This document shows positions 10,950 to 23,030 of a stretch of 64,000 nucleotides of DNA, one piece after another (the stretch's first letter is position 1; each line of letters begins with the position of its first letter). Under the pieces are notes generated by a model. It saw nothing but the letters and a program-made list of their open reading frames with translations. It did no database searches and was not told the DNA's origin. The position numbers and the translations under genes are program-made. Origin of the DNA: Isoetes taiwanensis (lineage: Eukaryota > Streptophyta > Lycopodiopsida > Isoetales > Isoetaceae); NCBI GenBank assembly GCA_021234155.1, contig JAJEKV010000187.1:563888-627887 (forward strand), written 5' to 3'.

Positions 10950-13592
10950 GCTGACAATATGGTACTGGAATTGTACTGGATACCCTTGGGATGACGGAGA
11001 GAGGCTCGAGGGAGCCCATAGCTGCGACATAATATGTCTGGTAGAGACATGGGAACACAATATTAAGTGGCTGCCAGAGGAAGAGGGGTACCAGCTATTC
11101 ACATGCTGGAAAGATAAGGATTTTAAGATAGGAAGAGGAAGCGCAGGCCTAGCCTGTTATGTGAAAGAGAGTGTAGCAAATAGTGCATGTATTTTACATT
11201 CGAATATCAATAAAAGATACATGATACTAAGTATTCAATTGCAAAACAAAAAAGACCTAATTTTGATCATAGCATATTACCCGCCAAACAGTGACAAACT
11301 AGAATTGCTAGACTTGGGGGAGAGTATGATGAAGTGGAAGGAATAGGGGCCAATGATTCTAATAGGGGATCTAACGCCAGAACAGGCCAGGAACAAGCAC
11401 AAAACATAAGGATGGACGAAATGAATAGACAGTGGACACATACTGCAAGATCACATGATTGGAAAAGAAGTACAGAAGACAAGATAGAGATCAATACCAA
11501 AGGTGAATTACTGTTTGAAGTGTGCACGGCGACAGGGGTCATTATAGCTAATGGGCTACAAAAATGGGGAGGATCTTCATGAGCCAGAATGCACACGGGG
11601 GAAGCATAGTAGATTATATGATAATGAATGACCAAGCAGTGGAAAATGTCTCAAGCTTCGTGCTACTAGAATGGCCGACTGGGGAAAGGGAAAGTCACAA
11701 ACCCATGCAGTTAACATTCAAAGGGGGTGAGCAAACTCAAGTTGATAACACACAGGGAAAAGAGAAAGAGAAGGCAAAAATGAAAATACAATTTGAGGAT
11801 AAATATGCAGATATATTCATACAATCTATCAGAGCAGAAATGGGAAAATGGGAATGGGGAGAGCATAGAGCAGACAAGAATGGGAACGTGCCTAATGACA
11901 TAATGGTGAAGGCGGCAACAAAGGTCTTCGAAAAACGAAAGAGACCCAGGAGGGGCAATGCCTTTAAGGCCTCTGTGTGGTATGATGAGGAATGCAGGGA
12001 ACAAAAAAGAAGAGTCAGAGAGCATATAGGCAGAGAGACACATCAAACAGAAAGAGCGGCATACCTAAGAATGCCGAAGTCAAAGCGAAACAAAAATTTG
12101 GTACAGCATCAATGGGGTCTGGCTAAAATACTGAAAAGACAACCCCGAAATTTCTGGAAGGGATTTAAAGGGAAGGGAGAGGGGAATAGAAAAACTGAGA
12201 ACACACAGGACAGCATCGGAGCAACCGGATGGGAGAAATACCTTGAGAAACTATATAAGACGGGGGCATCCCCAATGCCAATACCTGCATTACAAGAGAT
12301 GGATAAACCGTGCTTCAGCATACAGGAAGTAATGATAGCACTAAACGGGATGGCTAATAACAAAGCCCCAGATCTCTATGGACTAACCGTTGCAGATACA
12401 GCAATAGGGAAACAGGTTACCGACATTTTTAACGGCATAATACATACGGGGCTCCCAGACAGATGGGCATACAACAGGGTCATACCTCTACACAAAGGGG
12501 GGAGCAGAGAGGAACCTGGGAACTATAGGACAATTATGGTGAGCTCTATCTTCGCAAAGTAGTTTGAAAAAGTTCTGGACAGTAAATTGAAATAGTGGGC
12601 AGAAACAGGAAACCTGAGGGCACAAGGACAGGCAGGCTTCAGGCCGGAACACTCAACCACAGATCATCTAGTAATCCTACGGATACTAATAGAGCAGAAC
12701 AGAGCTCAGGGAAAGAAAATAATATGCTACTTTGTGGACTTTAGAAAGGCATTCGACACAGTCCCGAGGGAAGACTGATAGATATGCAGGCACCGAGAGA
12801 CATGGTAGGAGCGATTGCAAGACTATACCACAGGGTATATGCAAAAATGGAACAGGAAGGACAGGCAATAAATTGCGATACAGAAGTCAAACAGGGGTGC
12901 CCCCATCCCCGACATTGTTCGGAATATACATAGATGCATTACAAGGTTTCATAGCAGAACAACAAGGGGATACGGACGCCCCTACATTAGGAGACACCAA
13001 GGTACCTATTATGTTATATGCTGATGACCTGACCATGATGGCCACAAAGAATAAGGGAATGCACAGATTACTAAAGCTACTAGAGACCTTCTGCGAAAGA
13101 ACAGGGTCAACGGTAAACCTTGCAAAAACCAAAATAGTCATTTTCGGTCACAGGAACAGGCACAGACCTTTCAGATATATGGGGACAGAATTAGAGGAAT
13201 CAACAGAATACAGGTATCTGGGGTATGACGCACATAGCACGGGGAAATGGGCTAAAGGTGTGGACACAAGGTTCCAATCAGCCATTGGGAGTTACTTCAG
13301 TATGATGGGAAGCCACGATCTAAGAATTGAAAAGGACAGATGGAGGAAAATAGAAAAGGACAATCGGATATGTAGAATCTGTGACACTGGGAAAGTGGAG
13401 GATGAGAATCACCTGCTCAATGAGTGCCCAATGTACGGAGACGTCAGAAACAAATACAGAAACATAAGATGGGGTCAGCCAGTACACACCCTGATGATAA
13501 GGGCAGAAACAATGAGAGATCTGGCAGACGCAATCGAGGAGATGATGATCAGGCATCGAGAAGTGCACAAAGAAAGAGGGCTTGTAATATGA
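10950..13592 (+). pseudogene. LINE-A ORF2: endonuclease, reverse transcriptase, CCHC finger
   Basis: The APE-type endonuclease is seen as CDIICLVETWEHN (near 11030) and GPMILIGD (near 11347). The reverse transcriptase shows NRVIPLHKGG (about 12474), GQAGFRPEHSTTDHLVILR, CYFVDFRKAFDTVPRED and, after a frameshift near 12780, LYADDLTMMA at about 13016. The C-terminal finger is CRICDTGKVEDENHLLNECP. In-frame TAG codons at 11344, 12560 and 12593 sit where glutamine would fit. The gene is clearly dead in this copy. Confidence 0.8.
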
Positions 13593-13860
13593 ATCGCCCA
13601 AGAGGCGAGTCATAGACGCCCACTAAATGCTCAGCTAAAAGCTGATTGATAACGACGCACCACCGCACGACCATGATGCCGATTAAAAGCGGGGTGCCAG
13701 TACTAATAGAAACTAAGGAAGCCTTCAGAAAAGGCTACAATAAACCAGTGTGATGTGCTAATAGCGCCCTTTAGGGAGATCGCCCATGCTACATCAGTCC
13801 AGGGGCCTTAGGGCACAAGGGACAATAATTTCTATTCTATTCTAGATATTCTATTCTATA

Positions 13861-15414
13861 ATTGTAGGCTCTCTTGCTGCAACTGTTGGAAGGATGGCAT
13901 CGAGCCTTGGCCATGGGAATAGCTTTGGAACTGCTCAGGAAGCTCAAATTAGGTCTGTAATAGGCCAAAATTAGGGTAGATGTAGTTGTTTGGGCATAAT
14001 TCGATGCTCTTGGGCAGAGTTATAGAGAACCTCGAAGCCTGGATTCGAATTTCTAGCAGGCAAAAAATGATATGTGAATCTTCTGGAGCTTATTGAAATT
14101 CATAAAAAGGCCAATATATTGTATTTCTGGAGCTAGGAGCCGGGTTTAAACTAGCTCAAGAAGCATGTCGATGGTCCAGCTAGATGCCGGCTATCTGTAT
14201 CCTTAAGTAGATATATACTGGCTTTTGGCCCAATTTCGCCTCCATCTTAAGTTCCAACATAAGTTCTGGCATCCAAAGTTTCTATATGGAGTTAGTTTTT
14301 GCCTAGTAATTTTTCAGAAATAAATCTCATTAGAGAGGTGAAATATTTTTTTCGAGCTAAATTTTATTAGAGTACTTTGACTAGAAGGAAATCTAGTATG
14401 GAAAAATCATTCAGCCTCAAAACTAACATGAGGAACCTCTTTTTAAAGCGAGGATCCAATAGCCATAAGCAAAAATCAAGTAACAACTATTAGGAAGATG
14501 GCTAATTGGATTACATTATGTAGAGCGTAAGAACAATGTCTATGATATAAATGTCTATGATAAATGTCTATGATAAATGTCTATGATATGCAATAAATTT
14601 TGCATAAACTTTGATGTTATATCATTTTGTTCGGAGCATGTTAATAGATTGACGTCCATTAGGATGAGGAACATCACACCTTAAGAATTCAACATCAAAG
14701 GCCAAAAGCTTATGGAGTATGTGATGGAAAGGAGAGATGTATTATTCTTATGCGAACGCTTAGCAATGGTCAAATAAAGGGAGCACATAGACAATTTCTG
14801 TACATTATTGTTTTAGGGTCATAGTTTTTAAACCTCTTAAAAACTCAATTCACCATCCCATTCAAGGAAACTGGTTTCACAGGATTAGATGTTCTTGAAT
14901 TAACTAATAGACTGACAGTAACTTACTGATCAATAGATTGTTTAGTCAATAGAAATAATCTTGAAATTTCCTCTATAATACTTGGATTTTGAACTGACGC
15001 CAAGTGGGTAAAGAGAAATGTGAGGCCGCAGCGATAAATTTCTTGTAATAGAATAGTTTTTGAGCTTACACCGGACAAAAGGCCTAGCAACTTTAGGCAC
15101 TTTTCCTAGTCCTATTTTGTTTTGACGTTGTCCCACTTTAAAATATGGGGTTGTCACGTGTACAACGAATCTTAATAAGTCTATTCCTACTTCACACATT
15201 TTTCCAATTGTTATTGAGAAACGCCATAAATTTCTTGTAACATTTATTGATATTATCAGGGACCATCTATATGAATGCTAGGAATAAAGTAGGGTTGCCA
15301 TTACTTGTAAGAAACCATGGACATTTCAGTTTCGAAATATCTATTTTCACAACATCAGCATATCTTCAAAATGCAGATGTAAATATTTTCACACGGTTGT
15401 ACTTTCCAAATCTC
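13861..15414. other. Noncoding stretch left of the TATA duplication
   Basis: No gene supported. It contains three copies of 'atgtctatgata' in tandem near 14536-14588. It also has two phrases 'ataaatttcttgtaa' (near 15034 and 15226) that look like fragments of a TIR also seen at 27.25 kb. Confidence 0.35.
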
Positions 15415-15496
15415 TCTTCTTGGAAGTCCTGTCCAAACGGTATAAAAGTTTTCCATCTTCTTGGAAGTCCTGTCCAAACGGTATAAAAGTTTTCCA
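15415..15496 (+). repeat. Exact 41-bp tandem duplication carrying a TATA box
   Basis: Two perfect copies, 15415-15455 and 15456-15496. Each starts TCTTCTTGGAAGTCCTGTCC and contains CGGTATAAAAG, so the TATA box is doubled. No gene is visible just downstream on the plus strand. Confidence 0.8.
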
Positions 15497-15742
15497 GGAC
15501 TGCAACTGCTGTAAAGCCAGACTTCGACGAGCTGTGTATATATCGGATGGGGTCTTGTTTAGTTCACAAAATAAGCCCACTATTTCTTTCACTCTCATTA
15601 AAACATGACATCGATCCGGATACCATAGTTACGGCCGTGGTTTAAACACACACAACCTTATCCGACGGAAATCATAGAAACTGCGCACTAGTTTCCAAAA
15701 AAAACCGACACTCAGACTATAACATGACACCGACACAGATGC

Positions 15743-15817
<75 letters not shown>

Positions 15818-16255
15818 TGATTGATTCACACTTCGAGAGACCCAAAGGGCCATGAAGCGAACGAATTTACATCATCATATCTCAAAGTTTGAGCAAAAAA
15901 TTTCTATGTAATTCCAGCTCTTTGAGGTAGTTGCCTAGTTTTTGTGGGTTCAACTGGTGTAAGGAGTAATAATCAGTATGGGCTATCTTTATTTCTTTAT
16001 AGCAGCTGCAGTTTAAGAATACGTGTATCTCATCTTCTATGGCATCTGTCTCACACAACGTACATTTCCTCTCTTCCCTTGGACTCCTCTGCCACCTACA
16101 CCTGTCTCCCTCCACTGAGCAGTGAGACCAGTTACAGATCGTGCTATAATTCTCCGCATACTCCTGGATATTGGGGCAGACAATTAACTTTGCGCTGTAT
16201 ACATTAATAGAGGATTTAATTCCTATCCTGTAAAACTCAATAGATATGCCCATGG
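15743..16255 (-). mobile_element. LINE-B, 5'-truncated, (ATT)n tail, minus strand
   Basis: On the minus strand only the end of ORF2 is present. It has a finger CTLCETDAIEDEIHVFLNCS and ends YLKELELHRNFLLKL, close to the end of LINE-C. The 3' UTR has the stem-loop GGCCC-TTT-GGGTC (plus-strand 15839-15851) and then a long ATT array (plus-strand AAT at 15743-15818). The candidate target duplication is AACATGACMCC at 15721 and 16259 (10 of 11 bases). The insertion lies about 95 bp behind the PPR stop codon, so it probably sits in the PPR 3' UTR. Confidence 0.75.
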
Positions 16256-16350
16256 TTAAACATGACCCCATCTGATGGGATTTTGCCCGCTTTCTGCAAA
16301 ATGGGAAGACTAAAGTGAACTGTTTATCCCCATCATTTTGGTATAATAGA

Positions 16351-18384
16351 TCACCACATATCCCCGCATTTACACAAACCATCCTTGAAATGATGAACCC
16401 AAGAAGCCTCTCGGAGGATGATTTCCCGTCTTTCAATTCTAGATATTATCTTAGCTGCATTGTGGCAGTCATCACACATCCTTAGGTTCTTAGTTACATA
16501 CAGCGCCTGACCCTGTGGTGTGTGCAAGAGTCCAAACGCTATAGCCAGCTTCTCTGCATGCCCACACATTGCTTCCTCTTTCTCTTCAAGTGAAAGAGGT
16601 TTTAATACAAGATCTAAAATTGGAATATATCCTTCTTTCTTCATGCGCAAATTCAAATTTTCGAGCGTTGATATAGCTTCTTTACTCTGGCACTTGATAT
16701 CCCCAACTACAAACTCATGTACTTTCTTATTCACCTCTATCAAAGCCATTGCAGGCTTCTTTTGAGCTCCCATATGTTTCCTCAACTCCTCTATTCTGCT
16801 TGCATCTTCCCACCTGCCAGCACTTGCATAGATACTTGATAAAAGCACATAAGAAGCTGCAGTTGGATTTAACGGAGTGAGGTGCTGAAAGCATGTTAAA
16901 GCTAGCTTTGCTTCTCCATAAATTTTGCAAGCACTGAGCAACGCAGTCCATGTCTTTATAGAAGGCACATTTAATATAGTTTCGAGCAATTGTTCTGCTT
17001 GAAACAAGTATCCAGACCGTGCAAGAAGATCAACCATGCATGTATAGTGATCAATAGTTGCATCAATCCCATAATGTTCTCTCATGGTCCTAAAATATTC
17101 CTGCCCTTGGCATACTAAACCAGCACGACTGCATGCAGTAAGGAGACATGTGAATGTAATAGAATCTGGTTTTATATTGCACCTTTGCATGTCCCCAAAG
17201 CACTGCATAGCCAAGATGCCTTCATGATTTGTGCCATAGACATTTATCATTGCATTCCACAAGGCTACATCACGCATTGGTGCCTTGTCAAATGTTTTGC
17301 ACGCCTCTGCAAGTGATCCACATTTTCCATACATGTCAATTAACGTACTTCTTAAGAAAGGATCTCCTTCAAGCCCATTTCGTCTGAGCTCACCATGCAG
17401 TTGTCTAGCTCTGTTCACAGCTCCTATTGAACTGCATGCTTTTAAGCTGCACGCATATGTGAAGGCATCTGGAGATGTACCCTCCAGCTGCATCACTTCC
17501 ACACATTTCAGTACTTCCCGAGATAGACCATTTTCCATATATCCTGCAACCAAAGCATTCCATGACACAACAGTTCGTATTGGCAACTTGTCAAAGACTT
17601 CTAGTGCTTCAGCAAGTGAACCACATTTGGCGTACATGTCGACCAATGTATTGCCCACATAAATCTCTCCCTCAAACCCCATCTTTTCAATCTCACTGTG
17701 CATCTCACGTCCCTTTTTTACAGATCCTGCACCGCCACACGCCCTTAGGCTGCAAACAAATGTGATTTCATCAGGAAGAAATCCCTCTGATTGCATTTTC
17801 TCAAAATATTTGAGGGCTTCTTGGCAAAGTTCATTCTCAACATATCCCGAGAGTAATACATTCCAGGATACAACATCACGAACTGGCAAGTGCATAAAGA
17901 CATCTTCGGCTTCTGCAAGCAGGCCGCATTTGGCATACATGTCGAGGAGTGTATTACCAACAATAATATTCTTCTCAAATCCTTTTGTTACAGCTTCCTT
18001 GTGTAGCTCCCGACCCATTTTTATATCTTTCAGCCTAGCACATGCTCTCAATAAGACCATGATTGTATAACTGCTAGGAGGTATATAATCCTCTTGCATT
18101 TTCTGATATAAGATGAAAGCGTAACTAGGTTGTCCGCATTCAACATGCCCTGATATGAGCGACGTCCAGGAATACACATTTCGCTGAACTAAGCTGTTGA
18201 AGATACGATGGGCATCAAAAACACTATCACATCCTACTAGAACTGGCACAACGTAGTTACCTACCACTCTATGAACCTCAATCTTGCTATTACTAATATA
18301 GGCATGCACATATGCTAGGTTCTTTTCTTTCCTGCACTTGTGCAAAATGCAGATTAATGTTTGAATTGAAGGCAGTTGAAACAT
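16351..18384 (-). CDS. PLS-class PPR protein with DYW domain (organelle RNA editing factor)
   Basis: An intact single-exon frame of 677 residues. Repeats run from about residue 65 to 470, with typical phrases such as VVSWNVLLSGYVENELCQEA (171-190) and GNTLVDMYAKCGSLAEALEV. E/E+ motifs follow from about 475 to 580. The DYW deaminase domain fills the end: HAE at 609-611 and CDDCH at 637-641 are the zinc-binding and catalytic residues of the cytidine-deaminase fold. The terminal triad is DMW instead of DYW. Family knowledge: such proteins bind organelle transcripts through the repeats and convert C to U. Upstream of the ATG the same frame meets TAG within five codons, so this start is preferred unless an intron is present. 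No strong transit peptide is seen. The site edited cannot be told from sequence alone. Confidence 0.93.
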   Translation of the reverse strand: MFQLPSIQTLICILHKCRKEKNLAYVHAYISNSKIEVHRVVGNYVVPVLVGCDSVFDAHRIFNSLVQRNVYSWTSLISGHVECGQPSYAFILYQKMQEDYIPPSSYTIMVLLRACARLKDIKMGRELHKEAVTKGFEKNIIVGNTLLDMYAKCGLLAEAEDVFMHLPVRDVVSWNVLLSGYVENELCQEALKYFEKMQSEGFLPDEITFVCSLRACGGAGSVKKGREMHSEIEKMGFEGEIYVGNTLVDMYAKCGSLAEALEVFDKLPIRTVVSWNALVAGYMENGLSREVLKCVEVMQLEGTSPDAFTYACSLKACSSIGAVNRARQLHGELRRNGLEGDPFLRSTLIDMYGKCGSLAEACKTFDKAPMRDVALWNAMINVYGTNHEGILAMQCFGDMQRCNIKPDSITFTCLLTACSRAGLVCQGQEYFRTMREHYGIDATIDHYTCMVDLLARSGYLFQAEQLLETILNVPSIKTWTALLSACKIYGEAKLALTCFQHLTPLNPTAASYVLLSSIYASAGRWEDASRIEELRKHMGAQKKPAMALIEVNKKVHEFVVGDIKCQSKEAISTLENLNLRMKKEGYIPILDLVLKPLSLEEKEEAMCGHAEKLAIAFGLLHTPQGQALYVTKNLRMCDDCHNAAKIISRIERREIILREASWVHHFKDGLCKCGDMW

Positions 18385-18417
18385 TCGACCCGCTACCTAC
18401 CTCCAAATTACTGAGAC

Positions 18418-18785
18418 ATCCTCCTTCTCGTCCTGGCCGCAAGCGATCTCATCAATAAGATCATTCTGGTCCCTTCTCTATGCCATGATTACATTTTCGA
18501 CAAATCAGAATGCAAACCTAGGAAAATGTATACGGTCGGTACCTTCAAAATACAGAGACCTCCACCTCCTCCTCCTGCTGGTCGCAAGCGATCTCTTATA
18601 AAAGCATTTCTGGTCGCTGAGTGAGAACCGAAAATGTATACAGCGGTGTATTTAAAGTTGAATACAAAATCTTCATGTGTAAAATCGGCGTGAGCACACT
18701 TACTGCTCTAATCACGCGGTGTATTTAAAGTTGAATACAAAATCTTCATGTGTAAAATTGGCGTGAGCACTTACTTGCTCTAAAG
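18418..18785. repeat. Duplications in the 5' flank of the PPR gene
   Basis: Two nested duplications. A roughly 73-bp unit starting CGGTGTATTTAAAGTTGAAT occurs at 18644 and 18717 with few differences. An older one ('cgcaagcgatctc' ... 'aaaatgtatac') occurs at 18440-18532 and 18586-18640. They lie within 400 bp of the PPR start codon and may include its promoter. Confidence 0.65.
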
Positions 18786-19057
18786 AAGGCTTACCGTGTT
18801 GATAAAGGGTTTGGCTGTGTGCTGGGAGGTCAAGGGTTCAAGTCTTGCGTAGTACACTTGGGATTCAATAGAGACCTTGTTCTATTGAATACCCAGTACA
18901 CCAATGCCAAGGTGAGCGCCACGACAAGAGCAGCGATCAGGCATTCGATTAGGCGATCGGCGACTTGTCGCGATGGTGGTCTACCATCAGGCGAGCTCCT
19001 CCACTGCTTGATCTTTCCTAGGGTTTCATAGTTTAGGTTCAATTTCGTATTCTTCTT

Positions 19058-19790
19058 ATGGGGAAAAAGAAAGCAGTTGAAACAGGAGACGATGAGTATG
19101 GTAACGAACATCTGATTTCCCTGATGAGGGAGATGAAATCGGAATTGATGAAAGAAATGAAATCGGAATTGGCATCTCGCAATTCGGTTGAAGAGGTCCC
19201 GACTCAAAATAAAGAGCTCAAGGAAATCAATGCGTAGAACTTCGGAGAGGAGCTCTCTAGAAACACCTCCACCAATGAGTAAATCAAACAGAGCTTTCTA
19301 GAAAGAGTTTGCCACAATGACAGCCAGTTCATACAATGGTCGAATTGGTGGCCCAAGCCACTAAGGAGACTTTCATTGCATCAAGAGCGGCAAGCATCGA
19401 GAAATCGATCAACAAGGAAAGGCACGTTAATTTGAAGATATCGGGCATATCCGAACATGAGGAGGAAGATATCGAAGCCATAATGAAAAAAATTCTTCAA
19501 AGATACCATGCACCTCCATGAACCTCGAGTATGTCCATTGCAAAGCGGGGAAGCACTCCACAGGCCTATCCGGTTAAATTTTCGTAGCCTGTAAGCTTCG
19601 TGGCGGGGTTTTGAATAACCGATCCGCTTTTAAAGGGGCCTGAGAATCTGGTTAGACTTGGATCTAACACACAATTGGAAAAATGCGAAAAAGAATGGGG
19701 AAAGGTTAAGGAAGCCAGAAATGAAGGTTTTGTGGCATACCTTGATCGGAATGGCAGAGCAATAGTTACCAAAAGACGAAAGGATTAGGG
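19058..19790 (+). pseudogene. LINE-C ORF1
   Basis: ATG 19058 opens MGKKKAVETGDDEYGNEHLI, followed by two repeated 'MREMKSELMKEMKSEL' heptads (coiled coil). In-frame TAG (19235-19237) and TAA (19280-19282) follow at likely glutamine positions. Later frames give VNLKISGISEHEEEDIEAIM and a C-terminal LEKCEKEWGKVKEARNEGFV, an L1 ORF1p-like pattern. RNA-binding role by family knowledge. Confidence 0.55.
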
Positions 19791-19800
19791 ATTCGGGACC

Positions 19801-22800
19801 TTGAAGGTTATAGCGTGGAACATTCACGGTTTATCCCAGACTAAAATTCAAGCTACTAGAGATGTTTGGATGAAGGCTGATTTAATTCTTTTTGTAGAAA
19901 CTTGGGAGCACCAAGCTAGCTCTCTACCAGATTTGGAAGGCTTTGATTTGTTGGCAAGAGTTTGGAACAACAAGGACACAGGTGCAGGTCGTGGCTTTGG
20001 TGGTCTGGTGGCTTATGTCAGACCACATTACAAGGATAAAGTGTCTCTAGCGTCACAAAACACAGGAAAACAATACTTTTGGCTGAAGATTTTCGCCCGT
20101 GACCGTGTTATCTTTTTAGCGATATGTTACTTTGCTCCGCTAAACATGTCTATTTATGATCAGCCCAACATGGATAGAGACAACCCTTTTCATGAGCTTA
20201 CGAAGGATACTCTTTCATATAAAGATCAAGGCGAGGTGGTATTAGTTGGGGATTTCAATGCCAGAACCAAGGGTAGTCAAACTGTGTCTTTTGAAAATCT
20301 AAATGATGTCAGGCTATTTGAAATCGAAGATACCAAGGAGCTAGATCTTTAGAGACACTATCAAGAACCAACTGGGAGACTTTTTCCTAGATTTTGGAAC
20401 AGCCTGTGGGCTTAAAATCTTGAATGGTACTGGCCAATTCCCTCGAACCGGCTCAATGACTTGTTTCACGCCCACTGGTTCTAGTGTTGTTGATTACTTG
20501 TTGAGCACAGACTCCTCCTTGATTGCTGATTTTGTGATAGGTGCAAAGCAACCGAGACCGACCATGACCATTTGCTATTTGACCTCGGGTTGCCATGTGA
20601 GAACCCTCGGGTCTTAGATGGTTTCAAAGCAAAATTGAAACTAAACTATGCATTGCGGGAGAAATATGAGGAATATCCGGAAGATCTTTTGCAAACAACA
20701 AGTTGGGCGGTAACATGGTTTGATTCAAATAAGTTCTCTGATTTGTTATTATCTACTGCAGCCAAGGTGTTTAGATATTCCAGCCAAAGAAAGTCTCGGT
20801 GTAATGGTTGGTGGGATGGGGAATGCCAACTTGCTCGCTCTAAATTACCCAAAGGCTGTATCTTTAAACCCAAATGGTACAAGTCACTCATTAGGCAGAA
20901 AAAGAGAGCCTATTTTTCACGAAGGCAATCTCAACTTGGGCGGTGGCTTGTTCACATCCTCGCACTTTTCCGGAAGGTGCTTAAAGGTAATAGCCGGTGA
21001 CCCCTTTGGATACGAAGCATTGTTCTGGTTGGTTCGTGGGGCTGTATTTTGTGGAAAATGCAAGCACTATGGAAGATCCGCAAGTGGATTGGATATATTC
21101 ACGGAAGAAGAAGTGTCAATGAGGCTCAGTGGACATGAGTAATGGTAAGGCAATGGATCTCGGGGGTTGAGCATTGAACTATTGAAATGGGGCGGTGCTT
21201 CTACTTTCTGAGATCACAACAAAGCTATTGAATGATGCGGTGAAATTTGGTCTTCCTAAGGCTTGGCGAGAGAATAGAGTGATTCCCATTCACAAATCCG
21301 GAGACAAGAAGATTGTCACTAACTCTGAGAACTATTCGATTGGGAGCATATTCTCTAAACTTTTGGGTAGTCTTTTGGAGAATAAGCTCAACGTTTGGGC
21401 TGATGAGAATGGCAAGAGGGCAAGAGGTCAGGGGCTGGTTTTAGACACCAAAGCACAATACCTTGGACCATATTTTGGTATTACGACAATCGTTGAGAAG
21501 GCCAAAGATCCTCGTAAATCTCTATATCTAGCATTTATAGATTTTTCAAAGGCATTTGATAAAGTTCCGAGGAAAGACTTGGGTGCCAGGATGGATTATT
21601 TAGGTGTACCTCCTTCGTGGAAGGGGGCTGTAGCGAAGTTATATGAGGAAGTAATCATAAAACTCTCTTTGGACTTGAGCATAGAGATACAGAGCACTAT
21701 AGGAGTCCGTCAGGGGTGTCCGCTGTCGCCTACCCTTTTCGGACTGTATATAGATCAGCTTGAGGATTGGTTGCAGGAGAGATGCATGTTTGGCACTAAT
21801 TTTGGAGATTATGTACTTCAGCTGTTATTATATGCTGATGACATTGTGCTAATGGCTGACACTCCAAACATATTATAGGTACACTTACATCACCTGGCTT
21901 CATTTTGTGATGCAAAGCAAATGTCAGTAAACTTAAAGAAAACAAAAATTATGGTTGTTGGAACTATGCAGAGGCCTACCTTTTTGTACAAAGACGAGGC
22001 CCTAGAAATAGTGGATCATTATAAATATCTAGGGTTGGAAATTTCAGCCAATTATAAATGGCATGAATGCTTGAAGAGACGAGTGACTGGTGGTAAGGCA
22101 GCCCTATATAGTATGCTGGCTAAATGCCATAAGGCCTCTTTGACAGATTGGGGTCTAAAGAAGATGCTGTTCAAAACGCTTGTGCAAACAATCATTCTTT
22201 ATGGGTCACCAATTTGGGGGCCATATTTGTCACTCAAGCAGTGGACGCAGGTTGAAGCAGTGTTGAAAGCTTTTATACGGGAAGAATTGGGCATAAAATG
22301 CCAGATCCCATATGCTTTACTGTTAGCGGAGACAGGTCTGATTCCATTAGAGGTGGAAGCCTTATTTCAAACAATAAACTTTGTTAATAGAGTCCATGAT
22401 CCTAGATGCTACTAGGCTACCTCAAATAGCTTTGAATATTTCTGCAGAGTGTGGATGGTACCACAAGGTACTTGAATGAGAAATGGGGGTATAACTGAAA
22501 CAAATTGGCCAAGCAGCGCTATAGGTGCCGGGGATCTCATTTCAAGCGATGGTACGTGGCGAAATTGTGGGCTAATAAGGGTTCGCGGATGATTTCTTAT
22601 ATTTCCGAAGTAAACCAGATGGTAATATACTCAGACCAAGAATATCTGAAGGCTGATATCCCTAGGTTTCTGAAACAGCTGATTGCAAGATACAGGATCA
22701 GCTCTCACAAGCTATGTGTGGAAACGGGAAGATGGTATGGGATTCCTAGAGAAGATAGACTCTGTACTCTATGTGATTGCAATCAGATCGAGGATGAAAA

Positions 22801-22957
22801 CCATGTATTTGTTGGCTGCCCTGCTTATGAAGAGATTAGAATCAAACATGGTATCCATTGTTCTAATTTTCAATCCCTGTTTGACATGGATCCTAAAGTA
22901 GTAGGTTATTACATTAGAGATATTGATTCATACCGTTCTATGTTGTTGAAATTGTAA
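19801..22957 (+). pseudogene. LINE-C ORF2: endonuclease, reverse transcriptase, CCHC finger
   Basis: Endonuclease: KVIAWNIHGLSQTK, LFVETWEHQ and VVLVGDFNART are all present. A frameshift near 20345 is followed by GSSVVDYLLST. Reverse transcriptase: ENRVIPIHKSGDKK, LYLAFIDFSKAFDKVPRKDL, GVRQGCPLSPTLFGLYIDQL and YADDIVLMAD (about 21830). An in-frame TAG at 21876-21878 stands before VHLHHLASFC. The thumb and connection continue to 22410, where the frame shifts. The last part carries the finger CTLCDCNQIEDENHVFVGCP and ends RSMLLKL at 22957. All catalytic motifs are readable, so the copy is fairly young, but no single frame spans it. Confidence 0.82.
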
Positions 22958-23030
22958 AGTACTTTTCGCTCCATGACCTTCAAGGTCCTAAGTGGGCGTG
23001 ATCAATACATTACATTACATTACATTACAT

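Larger units (their letters stand above)
9600..13860 (+). mobile_element. LINE-A, two-ORF L1-like retrotransposon, defective
   Basis: The order is ORF1 (about 9765-10767), ORF2 (about 10950-13592), a 3' UTR of about 240 bp with small stem-loops, then a (TTCTA)n-type tail at 13830-13860. ORF2 carries endonuclease, reverse transcriptase and a CCHC finger. Several frameshifts and TAG stops mean this copy cannot move by itself. The 5' limit is not sharp. The purine-rich plus strand resembles 700-2290, so the 2414-8918 transposon may sit inside a longer copy of the same LINE (inference). Confidence 0.75.
18790..23030 (+). mobile_element. LINE-C, nearly full-length two-ORF LINE, defective
   Basis: It starts with a pol III-like stretch near 18808-18850 (GGGTTCAAGTC matches a B box). 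ORF1 follows (19058-19790), then ORF2 (19801-22957). A short 3' UTR has a perfect stem-loop GACCTT-C-AAGGTC (22975-22987), and the tail is (ACATT)n at 23006-23030. It shares ORF2 end, 3' stem-loop and layout with LINE-B, so they are one family with different tails. Frameshifts and stops disable it. Confidence 0.78.

Noticed and set aside
15629-15853. Plus/minus ORF rich in isoleucine over the AAT array
   Set aside because: It is only the microsatellite tail of LINE-B read as codons.
17285-18070. Several open frames on the plus strand opposite the PPR gene
   Set aside because: They are shadows of the PPR coding sequence: no plausible protein features, and the minus frame is clearly the gene.
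20350-20352. TAG at the end of the LINE-C endonuclease block counted as an amber mutation
   Set aside because: The protein-like frame shifts just before it (LFRDTIKNQLG continues in another frame), so it is a frameshift artefact. The TAG at 22413 was dropped for the same reason.
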